DNA of 64,000 nucleotides from positions 1,550,001 to 1,614,000 of the forward strand of contig NZ_FO082820.1 of NCBI RefSeq assembly GCF_000967425.1, written 5' to 3'. The notes under the pieces were generated by a model. That model had not been told where the DNA came from, searched no databases, and saw only the letters and a list, made by a program, of their open reading frames with translations. The position numbers were made by a program, and so were the translations under genes. This DNA comes from Pseudorhizobium banfieldiae (lineage in GTDB: Bacteria > Pseudomonadota > Alphaproteobacteria > Rhizobiales > Rhizobiaceae). Below are positions 42,361 through 54,108 of the stretch, one piece after another; the stretch's first letter is position 1; each line of letters opens with the position of its first letter.

Positions 42361-42404
42361 GTAGTCAAATGCAGCTCAGCTGTATCGCGATCAATTTTGA
42401 CTAC
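42361..42404. repeat. 9-bp inverted repeat at the 3' edge of the ATPase gene
   Basis: GTAGTCAAA at 42361-42369 is the exact reverse complement of TTTGACTAC at 42396-42404; the second arm overlaps the ATPase stop codon. The interior contains CAGCTCAGCTG. It may serve as terminator of the minus-strand gene or mark the end of a transferred segment. Confidence 0.5.
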
Positions 42405-43831
42405 GGGATGTTTAGAGCCTTTCGTAGACCTACATGGATCGATATATCATTTCCGATAACAAAATTGGAGTTTCTGTTCCTATATCTGAACGTGTAATGT
42501 TCACCGTTGCCAGAATTAACCACCGTTCCTATCGCACTACACTCGAAAAGCGCTCGTAAAACCGCGTACATCTCATCGATATCGTACTTTAGGTGGCGAG
42601 CCTTCAACTCTAGATCCCGTGTTGAAATCCTTCGCTTGCCGAACATCCCAATAAACTCAATCCAGTCCTTTGGTGGCCTAGATTTCGTATAACCTTCAAG
42701 TTCATCCTCGACCTCTCCAACGAAATAATCAGTCGAATAAATTCGTGCGCCGGATAGAACAAGATTCGGCGTTAATCTCTCTCCTTCGCGCTGTACCTCT
42801 GCTATCTTTCGCATCAGGGTCAGAAAATCTCGAGGTGTATGCCTCGTCTGCTCGAGAAGGTACTTAGGCGCTGGTGTTCCAGATATCTTGAAATCGAAAA
42901 AGGCGCGAAAAAAATCTCCCCCAAAATTGGTCTTTTTATTGACCATATCCAGTAGTAGTGAACGGTCTGGATTTCTTGGATTCTGGTACCAGTCTATATA
43001 CTTACACTTATCCTGTCTTATTTTATTTTTGTTCGCTCCCGAAATACGCTCGTATAGATCGGTTCGGCAAACTATAATAAATTTTAACTTTACCCCATTC
43101 TGTTTTAATAGATCATTTAGCCTGTCGACTTCGAAAACAAGGGAGCCAAGGCTTTTGTACTGAACTGATCTGGTGGTCAGGATGTCATCCAGGCCGTCTA
43201 GCATTATTATGTGGTTAGATTCTGTCCTGCAGCTGCAAATTATTCTCTTCATATTGTGGACGAACATGGGAATATCGTTCACCTTGTCAATGCTGGCGAA
43301 ATCTTCGCTGCTCTCGAAGACATAAGGTATCGTAAGCTTGAATGTTTTCCTGGACGTGATATTCGCAATGTGTCTCAATGAACTGTTGGGCATGAAACCC
43401 ATTTGCTTTAGACTGTTGACGGTTTCGTTGTAACTCACGGCATCCGGATGCCACACACCCTCGTCCCGTGAGAGCGATTCCAATGCAATTATGAGGAGTA
43501 GCCAAGCCCAAGCATCAGGAAACTTGGCCTCGGGCTCTTGGTCACCGCGGATTATTTTCGAGAAATTTTGGAAGCTGAAATCTTCTAGTTGGTAAATAGT
43601 AGAAAAGCTGTTGTATCTATTCTGCAATTCGAGATCTAAATGGTTAACCAACGCACTTTTGCCGGCACCTTTATTGCCTAGGTACAAAAATGTCGGGCCC
43701 TCCAGTGCGCTCTTAGTTAATCCCTGTTCGTCGAAATAACCCTCCCGCAAAAGACTGGGTGCCTCCGTCCGTTCGGTCTCGGCTCGAGCAAATCCAAAGT
43801 TGATCGATCGCAAATCATAGCTTGTGTTCAT
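42401..43831 (-). CDS. P-loop ATPase resembling the Sll1717 family
   Basis: A 476-residue STAND/KAP-like NTPase. The N terminus INFGFARAETERTEAPSLLREGYFD leads into Walker A GNKGAGKS (52-59); the Walker B-like IIMLDGLDD spans 208-216, and a sensor-like FIIVCRTDLYERISG follows. The C-terminal third (SRPPKDWIEFIGMFGKRRIS onward) looks like a winged-helix region. This layout fits the Sll1717-type P-loop ATPases, which often occur in defence or mobile contexts, although no function is established. The gene is far richer in A/T and rare codons (ATA, AGA, TTA) than its surroundings, indicating recent acquisition. It stands alone, with no partner gene on its strand. Confidence 0.75.
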   Translation of the reverse strand: MNTSYDLRSINFGFARAETERTEAPSLLREGYFDEQGLTKSALEGPTFLYLGNKGAGKSALVNHLDLELQNRYNSFSTIYQLEDFSFQNFSKIIRGDQEPEAKFPDAWAWLLLIIALESLSRDEGVWHPDAVSYNETVNSLKQMGFMPNSSLRHIANITSRKTFKLTIPYVFESSEDFASIDKVNDIPMFVHNMKRIICSCRTESNHIIMLDGLDDILTTRSVQYKSLGSLVFEVDRLNDLLKQNGVKLKFIIVCRTDLYERISGANKNKIRQDKCKYIDWYQNPRNPDRSLLLDMVNKKTNFGGDFFRAFFDFKISGTPAPKYLLEQTRHTPRDFLTLMRKIAEVQREGERLTPNLVLSGARIYSTDYFVGEVEDELEGYTKSRPPKDWIEFIGMFGKRRISTRDLELKARHLKYDIDEMYAVLRALFECSAIGTVVNSGNGEHYTFRYRNRNSNFVIGNDISIHVGLRKALNIP

Positions 43832-44298
43832 AAATCAAAATCCCCCGATACGTTACGATTATCACTCAGTAGGCAAAGATCAAGGCAGTCATCTGTATTG
43901 TGCTGGACGGTCGCTTGGGGGGCTTGGTGGTCGATAGCCAGTGCTGGTGCCGGTTCAAGATCTCTCAGAGTTGGGTTTTGGTTTCTTTCCGAGAGCAAGA
44001 AGCGCCGGTACGTAAATGAGTGAGTAAGGCGCGGCTGAGCGATACTGTATACGCCAGATCTTCGAGATGGATCTAACCTTGCACATGGCCGGTTGCGCCG
44101 GTAGCACCTTTACGTCCTCGACTTAAGCGATGGGTGTTAGTCGGGATTCTGGCAAGGCACTAGGTTCTCGAGATGCCCTGACTCTGGTTCCGGTTCCTCA
44201 GTTGGCGCAATCGAGCGCGTATACTGGCTTGACAGCAAATGTCCGGGAAATTGCCGTTCGCATATCGCGTGCAGGCTCATTCGACTGCGCCCCTGCAT
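43832..44298. other. Gene-free interval between the ATPase gene and uvrB
   Basis: About 470 bp of intermediate base composition with no convincing open frame, tRNA or insertion-sequence end. It must contain the promoter of the leftward ATPase gene; a GGGGGAT purine stretch about 9 bases before its ATG is the only ribosome-site candidate. Confidence 0.6.
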
Positions 44299-44324
44299 CC
44301 TTCTCCCCGTAAAACGGAAGAAGG
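44299..44324 (-). terminator. Hairpin at the 3' end of uvrB
   Basis: Interrupted stem CCTTCT...CCGT (44299-44310) with ACGG...AGAAGG (44314-44324), 10 bp beyond the uvrB stop. On the uvrB strand it reads CCTTCTTCCGTTTTACGGGG, a form that recurs as a terminator-like repeat in rhizobia. Confidence 0.55.
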
Positions 44325-44333
44325 GACTCGGAA

Positions 44334-47606
<3,273 letters not shown>

Positions 47607-47662
47607 CGCCGGAATATGGCGAGAGTCCGGGGGAAAGTGAAGAGGGCGGGGCGGAAAAATGA

Positions 47663-47677
47663 GTACAAAAGGGAAAC
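47663..47677. promoter_or_regulatory. Degenerate SOS-box-like site upstream of uvrB
   Basis: GTAC-AAAAGGG-AAAC has the spacing of the SOS direct repeat (GAAC-N7-GAAC) but differs at two of eight conserved bases. It lies 57 bp upstream of the uvrB start. LexA control is possible but not demonstrated by the match. Confidence 0.25.
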
Positions 47678-47705
47678 GTGAAAGCGCTGTCTCCGGCCGG
47701 TGACG

Positions 47706-48098
47706 TCAGTCCTCGGTGCGGCCGGTGTTTTCGCGGTCGCGCTCGTAATGGTGCTTCAGCGCGAAGGGCGGCAGCCAGGTTTCGCGGCGGATCGTCCAGA
47801 GCTCGTAGGTGGGGGTGAACCGGTCGGGGGCATCGAGCGCGCCGAGCGCCACCTCGATCTCGTCGGCGCTGACGCCGAAGACGGGAGAGCCGCAGCGGGG
47901 GCAGAAGTGCCGGTCCTGATAGGCCGAGCTTTCGCCCTCGATCGTCACCGCGTCGGCGGGAAAGATCGCCGAGGCGTTGAACAGGGCGCCGTGATGCTTG
48001 CGGCAATCCAGGCAGTGGCAGAGGCCGACACGATACGGCCTGCCGCGGGCGGTAAGGCGAAGCTGGCCGCAAAGGCAGCCGCCGGTGACGTCGTCCAT
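47706..48098 (-). CDS. GFA-family (glutathione-dependent formaldehyde-activating-like) protein
   Basis: A 130-residue zinc-binding protein of the GFA/CENP-V fold. The cysteine ligands are visible: GGCLCGQLRL (C8, C10), GLCHCLDCRKH, and HFCPRCGSPVF. Members were named for glutathione-dependent formaldehyde activation, but most, including short ones such as this, have no proven activity. The gene lies between uvrB and the MFS gene on the same strand, 67 bp from the MFS stop. Confidence 0.88.
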   Translation of the reverse strand: MDDVTGGCLCGQLRLTARGRPYRVGLCHCLDCRKHHGALFNASAIFPADAVTIEGESSAYQDRHFCPRCGSPVFGVSADEIEVALGALDAPDRFTPTYELWTIRRETWLPPFALKHHYERDRENTGRTED

Positions 48099-48165
48099 GA
48101 TGCGTTTCCTCCGTGTCGGTTGGACAGGAGGCTAGGGCGGCGGCGGGGAGGCGGCAAGCCTCGCG

Positions 48166-49374
48166 TCAGGCGACCGCCTCGGCCGGCTGCGGCGTCTTCG
48201 CTGGCAAGGGCGGGAAGGCGAGCGCGATGGCGACAGCCCCGAGGCCGACCAGCGCGGAGCCGATGAACAGCCACTGGTAGCTGGCGAAGGCGTCGTATGC
48301 CCAGCCGCCGGCCAGCGGGCCGAAGGCCATGCCGACGGAGGAGAGCATGGTGGCGGCGCCGAAGACGGTGCCCACCACATGCGGCCCGAAATACTCCCGC
48401 GCCAGCACCGCATAGAGCGGCATGACGCCGCCATAGGTGCCGCCGAAGATCACCGCCAGCGAATAGAAGGTGGTGAGACTGTCGGCGGCGAGATAGGCGG
48501 AGATCACCGCCGCCTGGACGAGGAGGCCCGCGACCAGCACCGGCTTGACGCCGATCCGGTCGGCGAGCACGCCGAAGAGCACCCGGCCGCCGAGCCCCGC
48601 CAGGCCCTCGACGCTGTAGATGCTGACGGCGGCCATGGCCGCAATGCCGCACAGCATGGCATAGCTCACCATGTGGAAGATCGGCCCGGAATGGGCGGCA
48701 CAGCAGGCAAAGAAGGTGAAGCCGAGCACGAGGAATTGCGGCGTCAAGAGCAGGCGCGACAGCGGCTGGCGGCGGGCCTCGACCGCACTTGCCTGATCGC
48801 TCTCCGAGAGCGCCGGCGGACGGCGGATCAGGAGCGCGGTCGGCAGGAGGATCGCCCAGGCGCCGACGCCGATCATCAGCATGGCGGTGCGCCAGTCATA
48901 GGCGGAGATGAGGGTGCGGGCGAGCGGCGAGACGGTCATCGGCGCCATGCCCATGCCGGCGGAAACGAGCGAGACGGCGAGCCCGCGCTGCGTGTCGAAC
49001 CAGGTCATCACGGCGGCGATCATCGGCGCGAAGAAGGCGCTGGCGGCAAGCCCCACCAGCGTGCCATAGGCGAGCTGGAAGGAAAGCAGGCTCTCGGCGC
49101 GGCTCGCCAGCACCAGCGCCAGGCCGAGCAAGACCGAACCGATCAGCACCACGATCCGGGCGCCAAACCGGTCGGTGAGGGAGCCCCAGAGGAAGCCGCC
49201 GACGCCCATGACCAGGAAGTTCAGGGTCATGGCGGTGGAAATGCCGGCGCGCGACCAGCCGGTCTCGCTCGCCACCGGCTCCAGGAAGATCGCCAGCGAA
49301 AACATGGTGCCCGCCGCCACGCAGCCCATCAGCCCGCCGGCGGCGACAATCACCCAACGATATGCACGTGCCAT
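48166..49374 (-). CDS. MFS transporter (OFA/monocarboxylate-like)
   Basis: A 402-residue inner-membrane major facilitator with about twelve hydrophobic segments. The loop 2-3 signature GGFLWGSLTDRFGAR and the second-half equivalent GRVLFGVLADRIGVK are clear, and the overall pattern resembles the OFA/monocarboxylate group. The substrate is unknown. The start at 49374 (MARAYRWVIVAAGGLMG) has GGGAGAGGG upstream; the frame is open 150 bases further but that leader is not MFS-like. Nothing in the neighbourhood fixes its physiological role. Confidence 0.85.
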   Translation of the reverse strand: MARAYRWVIVAAGGLMGCVAAGTMFSLAIFLEPVASETGWSRAGISTAMTLNFLVMGVGGFLWGSLTDRFGARIVVLIGSVLLGLALVLASRAESLLSFQLAYGTLVGLAASAFFAPMIAAVMTWFDTQRGLAVSLVSAGMGMAPMTVSPLARTLISAYDWRTAMLMIGVGAWAILLPTALLIRRPPALSESDQASAVEARRQPLSRLLLTPQFLVLGFTFFACCAAHSGPIFHMVSYAMLCGIAAMAAVSIYSVEGLAGLGGRVLFGVLADRIGVKPVLVAGLLVQAAVISAYLAADSLTTFYSLAVIFGGTYGGVMPLYAVLAREYFGPHVVGTVFGAATMLSSVGMAFGPLAGGWAYDAFASYQWLFIGSALVGLGAVAIALAFPPLPAKTPQPAEAVA

Positions 49375-49610
49375 GACCCTCTCCCGAACAAGGCCGGCGG
49401 TGGCGCCGGCGAGGTTATATGCGGCAAGGACGGATGGGGAGAGGGGATTCCGACAGGGGGGTGGCGTATAAGGTGCGCATTCCAGCTTTACTGCTACCGA
49501 CATGCTCCAGCTTAAGTTATCCACCTGAAATTCTTGGTCCTTCCTCTACAGCACTTGATTGCCTATCAGTTCAACTGCTTCATTCACGGCTTGAGCTGAT
49601 TGGAGGGAAG

Positions 49611-52178
49611 ATGGCTGAATTGTCTGCCGTTGTCCGGCTTCGTCCCGCGCGCATTGCCCTTCTGGTCACTCCGGGGGACAAGGCGGCGGTCATCAAGTTC
49701 ATGCGTATTTGCAGCTGCATGTGGGGTGGAAAATACAACCCGATTATCCCCGTATTTCGTAAACCTCCAAAGGCTTGGGTAGCGGAGTTCCCCGGGGACG
49801 TCACGGGGCTCGAGATCGCGCGCGGTTACATTCAATTCTTTGAGCCTGACGCTTTCGTCGAGGCGCAACCCGGCCTGCTAGAAAAGGTTGGTCTCGGTTC
49901 GTTACGAGACTACATCTCGCGGGGACGCGTTCTTACATTGGATGAAGTTTTAGCACCCGAACCACATAAGGATTGGGCCGAGCTTCATCTTGGGTTACCT
50001 GTCACCGATTGTCTTGAGGACATCTATCGCACCGAACAGCGTTTTCATCAGCGCGACCCCTCTGCGGCTGTGACAATCGCAAATCCTCCTACTTCAGGTT
50101 TGGCGGAGGCAATATTCGGCGTCTATCCGGACACTGCCGGGAGCGAATATTTCTCCCGAACCTTTGATCATGTTTTCCGGCCTGAGGCGATACCGTGTTC
50201 GCCAGCGAGCTGGAAGAGAGTGCTGTTTGAGGGGGTTACCACACCGCTTTCGGCTACATCCCATTACATCAGGCCGCAAAGACTCTGGACCAATGACGCC
50301 AAGATCTTCGTCTTTGATCCCGCTCACCTGACTGATCTCATCGACGTGTGGAATTTGAGGAGCGAGCCGAATCCGTTGATACCCGTACCGATGGGATGGT
50401 TGCCAGACCTCCTGCCCGAAATCCATAGAATCATCGCTGACGAGTGTAGGCCGCTGCAGGGCAATCCCAACGGCATCATGCACTCTGCCATCCTCGAGTT
50501 CTCGCGAGGGATAGGCGACGAGGCGCGGCGAAAGGCGCTACAGCTGCTTCAGCCCGGTCTTCCGCAGTCGAAAGACGGCTTTGGAACATTGTCCGTGAAG
50601 CAGTGGCGAGACAGGATTTGGGACAAGCCCGGCGGCGGAATGATGAACCCGCCCAAGCGGATTGTCCTCGATGTCGAGGAGAAACGCGTGACGCTGGAGG
50701 TGAAGGAAACGGACTCCCAACCTTCGGCGCGCTATGAGCCCCTTCGCCCTTCGTTCGCATCGCGCTTCGGCACGTCGCAACTGAGATGGGTGAACAGCTT
50801 GCGGGTGGCAAACTATGGTCGAGCGGATATTGCGACTATTTACCCTTACAACACGTTCGACCGATCAAGGCCCCGTCTTGGCTTTGGTGTCCTCGACGTG
50901 ATGATCGGCACTGAGGGTTGGAGTTTCGGCCAAAAATACGATGGCGTCGGGGAGCATCTGCAATTCCAGACCCAGGAGACGGCCATTCTGGATTTCCTGA
51001 AACGATCAGGGATGGAGGCGCGGCTGTCTGAGCCGGGCCATATCGCAAAACAGATCCTCGACCAGCTTGGTGGCCTATGGGGTACACGTCTTATAGCGGA
51101 CTCAGAGACGCTCAAACTGATGAATGACATGGCCGGTGGTGTCCGTCGGCGTGAGAATGGTGTTGAGGAAGTTCAGGAACAGTTCGACCCCCGATCACGG
51201 CCTATCAAGGACTGGGCCGGTCTCGTCAAACGTCGCAAATCACGCTTTTATCAGGCTCTTGAGTTGGACCATTTTACCAAGGCGAGCATTGTGGTCCTCG
51301 GACTGGAGACCCAATGCACCAACTGCTTGAACCGCAATTGGGATACGGTAGACCGTTTGGGCTATTCCCTTACATGCAAACGCTGTCTGAAGTTGTACCC
51401 GTTCCCGCAGGGAGCTACAACTACCGGGCGGCTATGGACGTATCGCGTCGCGGGTCCATTTTCGGTTCAAGACTACGCGAAAGGTGCATATGGTGCCGTT
51501 CTGGCGCTGCAGACGATTAGCGAGCTGGTTTCTCATTTCCGATCAATCAACTTCGTCACCGCGGTCGAGCTTGGACTGGATGGCAGGAGGATTGAAGCGG
51601 ATTACATCGCCTTTCACCAAGCCGACGCCTTCGACAGTCAATACGATCCGAACCTGATCTTGGGTGAAGCTAAATCGTTCGGCCAAGGTGATCTAATCGA
51701 GCCTAAGGACATCGCAAGGTTGAAGGATTTGGCGCTTCGGTTCCCTGGATCCTATCTCGCCGTCTCCGTACTCAGGAACGAGTTCACCGATACAGAAAAA
51801 GCTTTGCTGCGAAAGCTTGTAAGGTGGACCCGCAAACTGGGCGTGGATGGAGGACCACGAAATCGGGTGCTTTTGCTCACCGGCTACGAACTGTTGCGCC
51901 AGTCGGAGCCCATCAGCCATACATGGAAAGAACTCGGCGGAAGGCACGCGGAGTTCTCTGACTTCCATCATACTGAATCGATACGGACTATTGCTGAAGC
52001 GAGCATCGCCATACATTTAGGTATGCCCAGCTTCGAGAGCGAAAGGCATGCCGCTTGGGGCAAGCGGCCGCGCAAGAACCCGAACGCGTTCCCTCGCATT
52101 CCCGGCCAGTGGGGGCGCACTTTGCATTCTATATCAGGGACCATCGCACCTGAGGCGCCAGGAGAAAAACAGAATTGA
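49611..52178 (+). CDS. Large unknown protein with zinc ribbon and PD-(D/E)XK nuclease signature
   Basis: An 855-residue protein I cannot assign to a named family. The N terminus (ARIALLVTPGDKAAVIKFM, then WGGKYNPIIPVFR) looks like an alpha/beta domain; the middle is mixed. C569-x2-C572 and C589-x2-C592 form a zinc ribbon. Immediately after comes a restriction-endonuclease-like core: E653 (VELGLDG), D664 (RRIEADYIAF) and E686-A-K688 (LILGEAKSF), the order and spacing of a PD-(D/E)XK site. The start at 49611 is preferred (GGAGG 4 bases upstream, MAELSAVVRLRP); the frame stays open to 49419. Base composition is lower in GC than flanking genes. It stands alone; a defence or DNA-processing nuclease is the best guess. 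Confidence 0.7.
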   Translation: MAELSAVVRLRPARIALLVTPGDKAAVIKFMRICSCMWGGKYNPIIPVFRKPPKAWVAEFPGDVTGLEIARGYIQFFEPDAFVEAQPGLLEKVGLGSLRDYISRGRVLTLDEVLAPEPHKDWAELHLGLPVTDCLEDIYRTEQRFHQRDPSAAVTIANPPTSGLAEAIFGVYPDTAGSEYFSRTFDHVFRPEAIPCSPASWKRVLFEGVTTPLSATSHYIRPQRLWTNDAKIFVFDPAHLTDLIDVWNLRSEPNPLIPVPMGWLPDLLPEIHRIIADECRPLQGNPNGIMHSAILEFSRGIGDEARRKALQLLQPGLPQSKDGFGTLSVKQWRDRIWDKPGGGMMNPPKRIVLDVEEKRVTLEVKETDSQPSARYEPLRPSFASRFGTSQLRWVNSLRVANYGRADIATIYPYNTFDRSRPRLGFGVLDVMIGTEGWSFGQKYDGVGEHLQFQTQETAILDFLKRSGMEARLSEPGHIAKQILDQLGGLWGTRLIADSETLKLMNDMAGGVRRRENGVEEVQEQFDPRSRPIKDWAGLVKRRKSRFYQALELDHFTKASIVVLGLETQCTNCLNRNWDTVDRLGYSLTCKRCLKLYPFPQGATTTGRLWTYRVAGPFSVQDYAKGAYGAVLALQTISELVSHFRSINFVTAVELGLDGRRIEADYIAFHQADAFDSQYDPNLILGEAKSFGQGDLIEPKDIARLKDLALRFPGSYLAVSVLRNEFTDTEKALLRKLVRWTRKLGVDGGPRNRVLLLTGYELLRQSEPISHTWKELGGRHAEFSDFHHTESIRTIAEASIAIHLGMPSFESERHAAWGKRPRKNPNAFPRIPGQWGRTLHSISGTIAPEAPGEKQN

Positions 52179-52346
52179 TGTTAAAGAGCACCGCTCTTCT
52201 GAATTGTTCGCCGATCTGATCGCTCGATGCCGCTGATGCGGTCCGCCATTCCTTCGGACCGTGCAAGCCGCACCGAAAGCTGGAGGAGTTCAGACCTCAG
52301 GCCTATATCGGGGCAGAGCGTAGAGCATCAGTAAGGACCACCCACC

Positions 52347-52829
52347 ATGAGCGTTGCCTTCGTCAAGGAAGAGAGTGCGGAAACGGCGGCGGAGACGTTG
52401 TTGCCGGACCGGCCGGTCTCGCCGCATCCGAACCTGGTGACGCAGGCGGGGCTGGAAGGGTTGACGCGGCAGCTGGAGGAGGCGCGGGAGGCTTACCAAA
52501 CGGCGAACGTGGTCGAGGACGTCAACGAGCGGCGGCGGCAGGCGGCGGGGCCCTTGCGGGACCTGCGCTATTTCACCGAGCGGGTGCGCACGGCGCAGGT
52601 GATGCCGGAGCCGTTGACGTCGGAAGTCGTGGCCTTCGGCAGCACGGTGACCTTTTCGCGCGAGGACGGGCGGGTCCAGCGCTACCGGATCGTCGGCGAG
52701 GACGAGGCCGATCCCAAGGCGGGCACGATCTCCTACGTGTCTCCCGTCGCCCGGCAGCTGATGGGCAAGCGGGTGGGGGACCTCGTCTCTGTCGGTGGGC
52801 AGGAGCTGGAGCTCCTTGCGATCTCCTGA
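52347..52829 (+). CDS. GreA/GreB-family transcription elongation factor homologue
   Basis: A 160-residue protein with a short N-terminal helical hairpin (NLVTQAGLEGLTRQLEEAREAYQTANVVEDVNERRRQAAGPLRDLRYF) and a C-terminal GreA/GreB FKBP-like domain (VAFGSTVTFSREDGRVQRYRIVGEDEADPKAGTISYVSPVARQLMGKRVGDLV). It binds RNA polymerase if it behaves like the family, but the coiled-coil tip residues needed for transcript cleavage are not clearly conserved, so it may be a regulatory paralogue rather than GreA proper. It follows the large unknown gene by 168 bp. Confidence 0.85.
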   Translation: MSVAFVKEESAETAAETLLPDRPVSPHPNLVTQAGLEGLTRQLEEAREAYQTANVVEDVNERRRQAAGPLRDLRYFTERVRTAQVMPEPLTSEVVAFGSTVTFSREDGRVQRYRIVGEDEADPKAGTISYVSPVARQLMGKRVGDLVSVGGQELELLAIS

Positions 52830-52953
52830 GCCGGGGGAGCGGCCGCAGCGTGGTTTCGGCGGGACGACATCGCCGGCTTGTTGAGGGCGAGGTTTCTGAT
52901 GCGCGGTCGGCCGGCATTGCAACGCGCCTCCGGTCACCGTCCGGTCGTGTCGA

Positions 52954-54108
52954 TCAGCTTCGGGCGCCGGCTGGAAAGGTGATGGTGGCGCAGGCGCCTC
53001 CGCCTGGTCTGCTCGTGACGGAAAACGCGGCGCCATGCGCTTCGGCAATCGCCTTTACGACCGTCAGGCCAAGGCCGGTGCCGTTGGCGCCGCGCGTATT
53101 CGTCGCCTCGCTTCGCCAGAACATGTCGAAGGAGGATTGGAGCACATCCGGAGGCATGCCTGGCCCCCGATCTTCCACGCTTATGAACGACCTGCCGGCC
53201 TCGTCGGTGCCGGTGCGGACATCGATCGGGCCGTGGTCTCCGGCATAGCGGCGGGCATTGTCGAGGAGCGCCAGCAGAGCCTGCCGGAACCGCACGGGAT
53301 CGATCGCGGCGGGTGCGGGCTGCAGGAAGGTCCGGCAGGTGAGGCCGTTTCCGGCGGACGCTTGAAAGAGGTCCACCGTGTCGGTGACCTGGGAGGCGAG
53401 GTCGGTATCGGTCAGCGGCGCCATGAAGCTCGCTGTCCCGACGAGGGAGAGCGTGTTGAGCTGCTCCACCAGGCGCGCCATGCCTTGCGTCTGCGCATAA
53501 AGCGCCTTGATGCGGTCGTGGCTCGGCTCGATCACGCCGTCGCTCATGCCTTGCAGATTGCCCTGCAGCACCGTGAGCGGGGTGCGCAATTCGTGTGCCA
53601 CGGCGCGGGTGTTGAACTTCAGCCGCCGCTCGAGGGAAGAGAGCTCGGAGGCCATGCTGTTGATGGTCGACGCCAGGGCTTCGATCTCTCGCGTCGCGCT
53701 GGGTTCGACGTCGACGAGGAAATCACCGCCCCGGATCTTCTCGGCGGCCGCCGTGAACCGGCTCAAGGGGGCGGCGATCCGGAAGGCGAAGAACACGCCG
53801 ATCAGGCTTGAAAGCAGGATCGATGCGGCCCCGAAGCCAAGGATGGCGGCGATGGGGGCGACTTCGCTCACCTCTTCCAGGCTGGGGAAGACGACGGCGA
53901 GCGCCGCCAGTGCCTCCGGATCGGGCACGAGGCCCGCGTTGAGATCGTTCCACGCGCGCTTTGCATCGGCCGGAAGGTGCTCGACGGACACGGTTTCTGC
54001 GCGATCGACGTACCATTCGACGAAGAAGTAAAGCAGCGCGATGGTGACGAACTGCGTCACCGACACGGCCGCGACCGTCAGAAAGGCGAGCGAAGGTCTT
54101 CTAGCCAT
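52954..54108 (-). CDS. Sensor histidine kinase
   Basis: Membrane kinase of 384 residues: an N-terminal membrane segment (about 9-30), a periplasmic region of about 55 residues, a second segment (about 86-110), HAMP (about 111-165), the phosphoacceptor H172 in VAHELRTPLTVLQGNL, and an ATPase domain with DNARRYAGD, EDRGPGMP and GTGLGLTVVKAI. The layout resembles BaeS/AdeS-type kinases. The start at 54108 overlaps the upstream response regulator by 8 bp; the two form one operon. The signal is unknown. Confidence 0.9.
   Translation of the reverse strand: MARRPSLAFLTVAAVSVTQFVTIALLYFFVEWYVDRAETVSVEHLPADAKRAWNDLNAGLVPDPEALAALAVVFPSLEEVSEVAPIAAILGFGAASILLSSLIGVFFAFRIAAPLSRFTAAAEKIRGGDFLVDVEPSATREIEALASTINSMASELSSLERRLKFNTRAVAHELRTPLTVLQGNLQGMSDGVIEPSHDRIKALYAQTQGMARLVEQLNTLSLVGTASFMAPLTDTDLASQVTDTVDLFQASAGNGLTCRTFLQPAPAAIDPVRFRQALLALLDNARRYAGDHGPIDVRTGTDEAGRSFISVEDRGPGMPPDVLQSSFDMFWRSEATNTRGANGTGLGLTVVKAIAEAHGAAFSVTSRPGGGACATITFPAGARS

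Larger units (their letters stand above)
41402..42400. other. Gene-free, repeat-rich interval of about 1 kb
   Basis: No convincing gene lies between the hypothetical gene ending its upstream region near 41400 and the AT-rich ATPase gene. The interval holds two near-identical copies of a roughly 150-bp unit (41647-41798 and 42021-42170), a palindromic repeat between them (about 41872-42012), and a 9-bp inverted repeat at its right edge. Short open frames here have no coding character. Confidence 0.7.

Noticed and set aside
43832..44333. Possible tRNA, integrase or insertion-sequence remains flanking the AT-rich ATPase gene
   Set aside because: No cloverleaf, transposase-like frame or terminal inverted repeats with target duplications could be found by eye.
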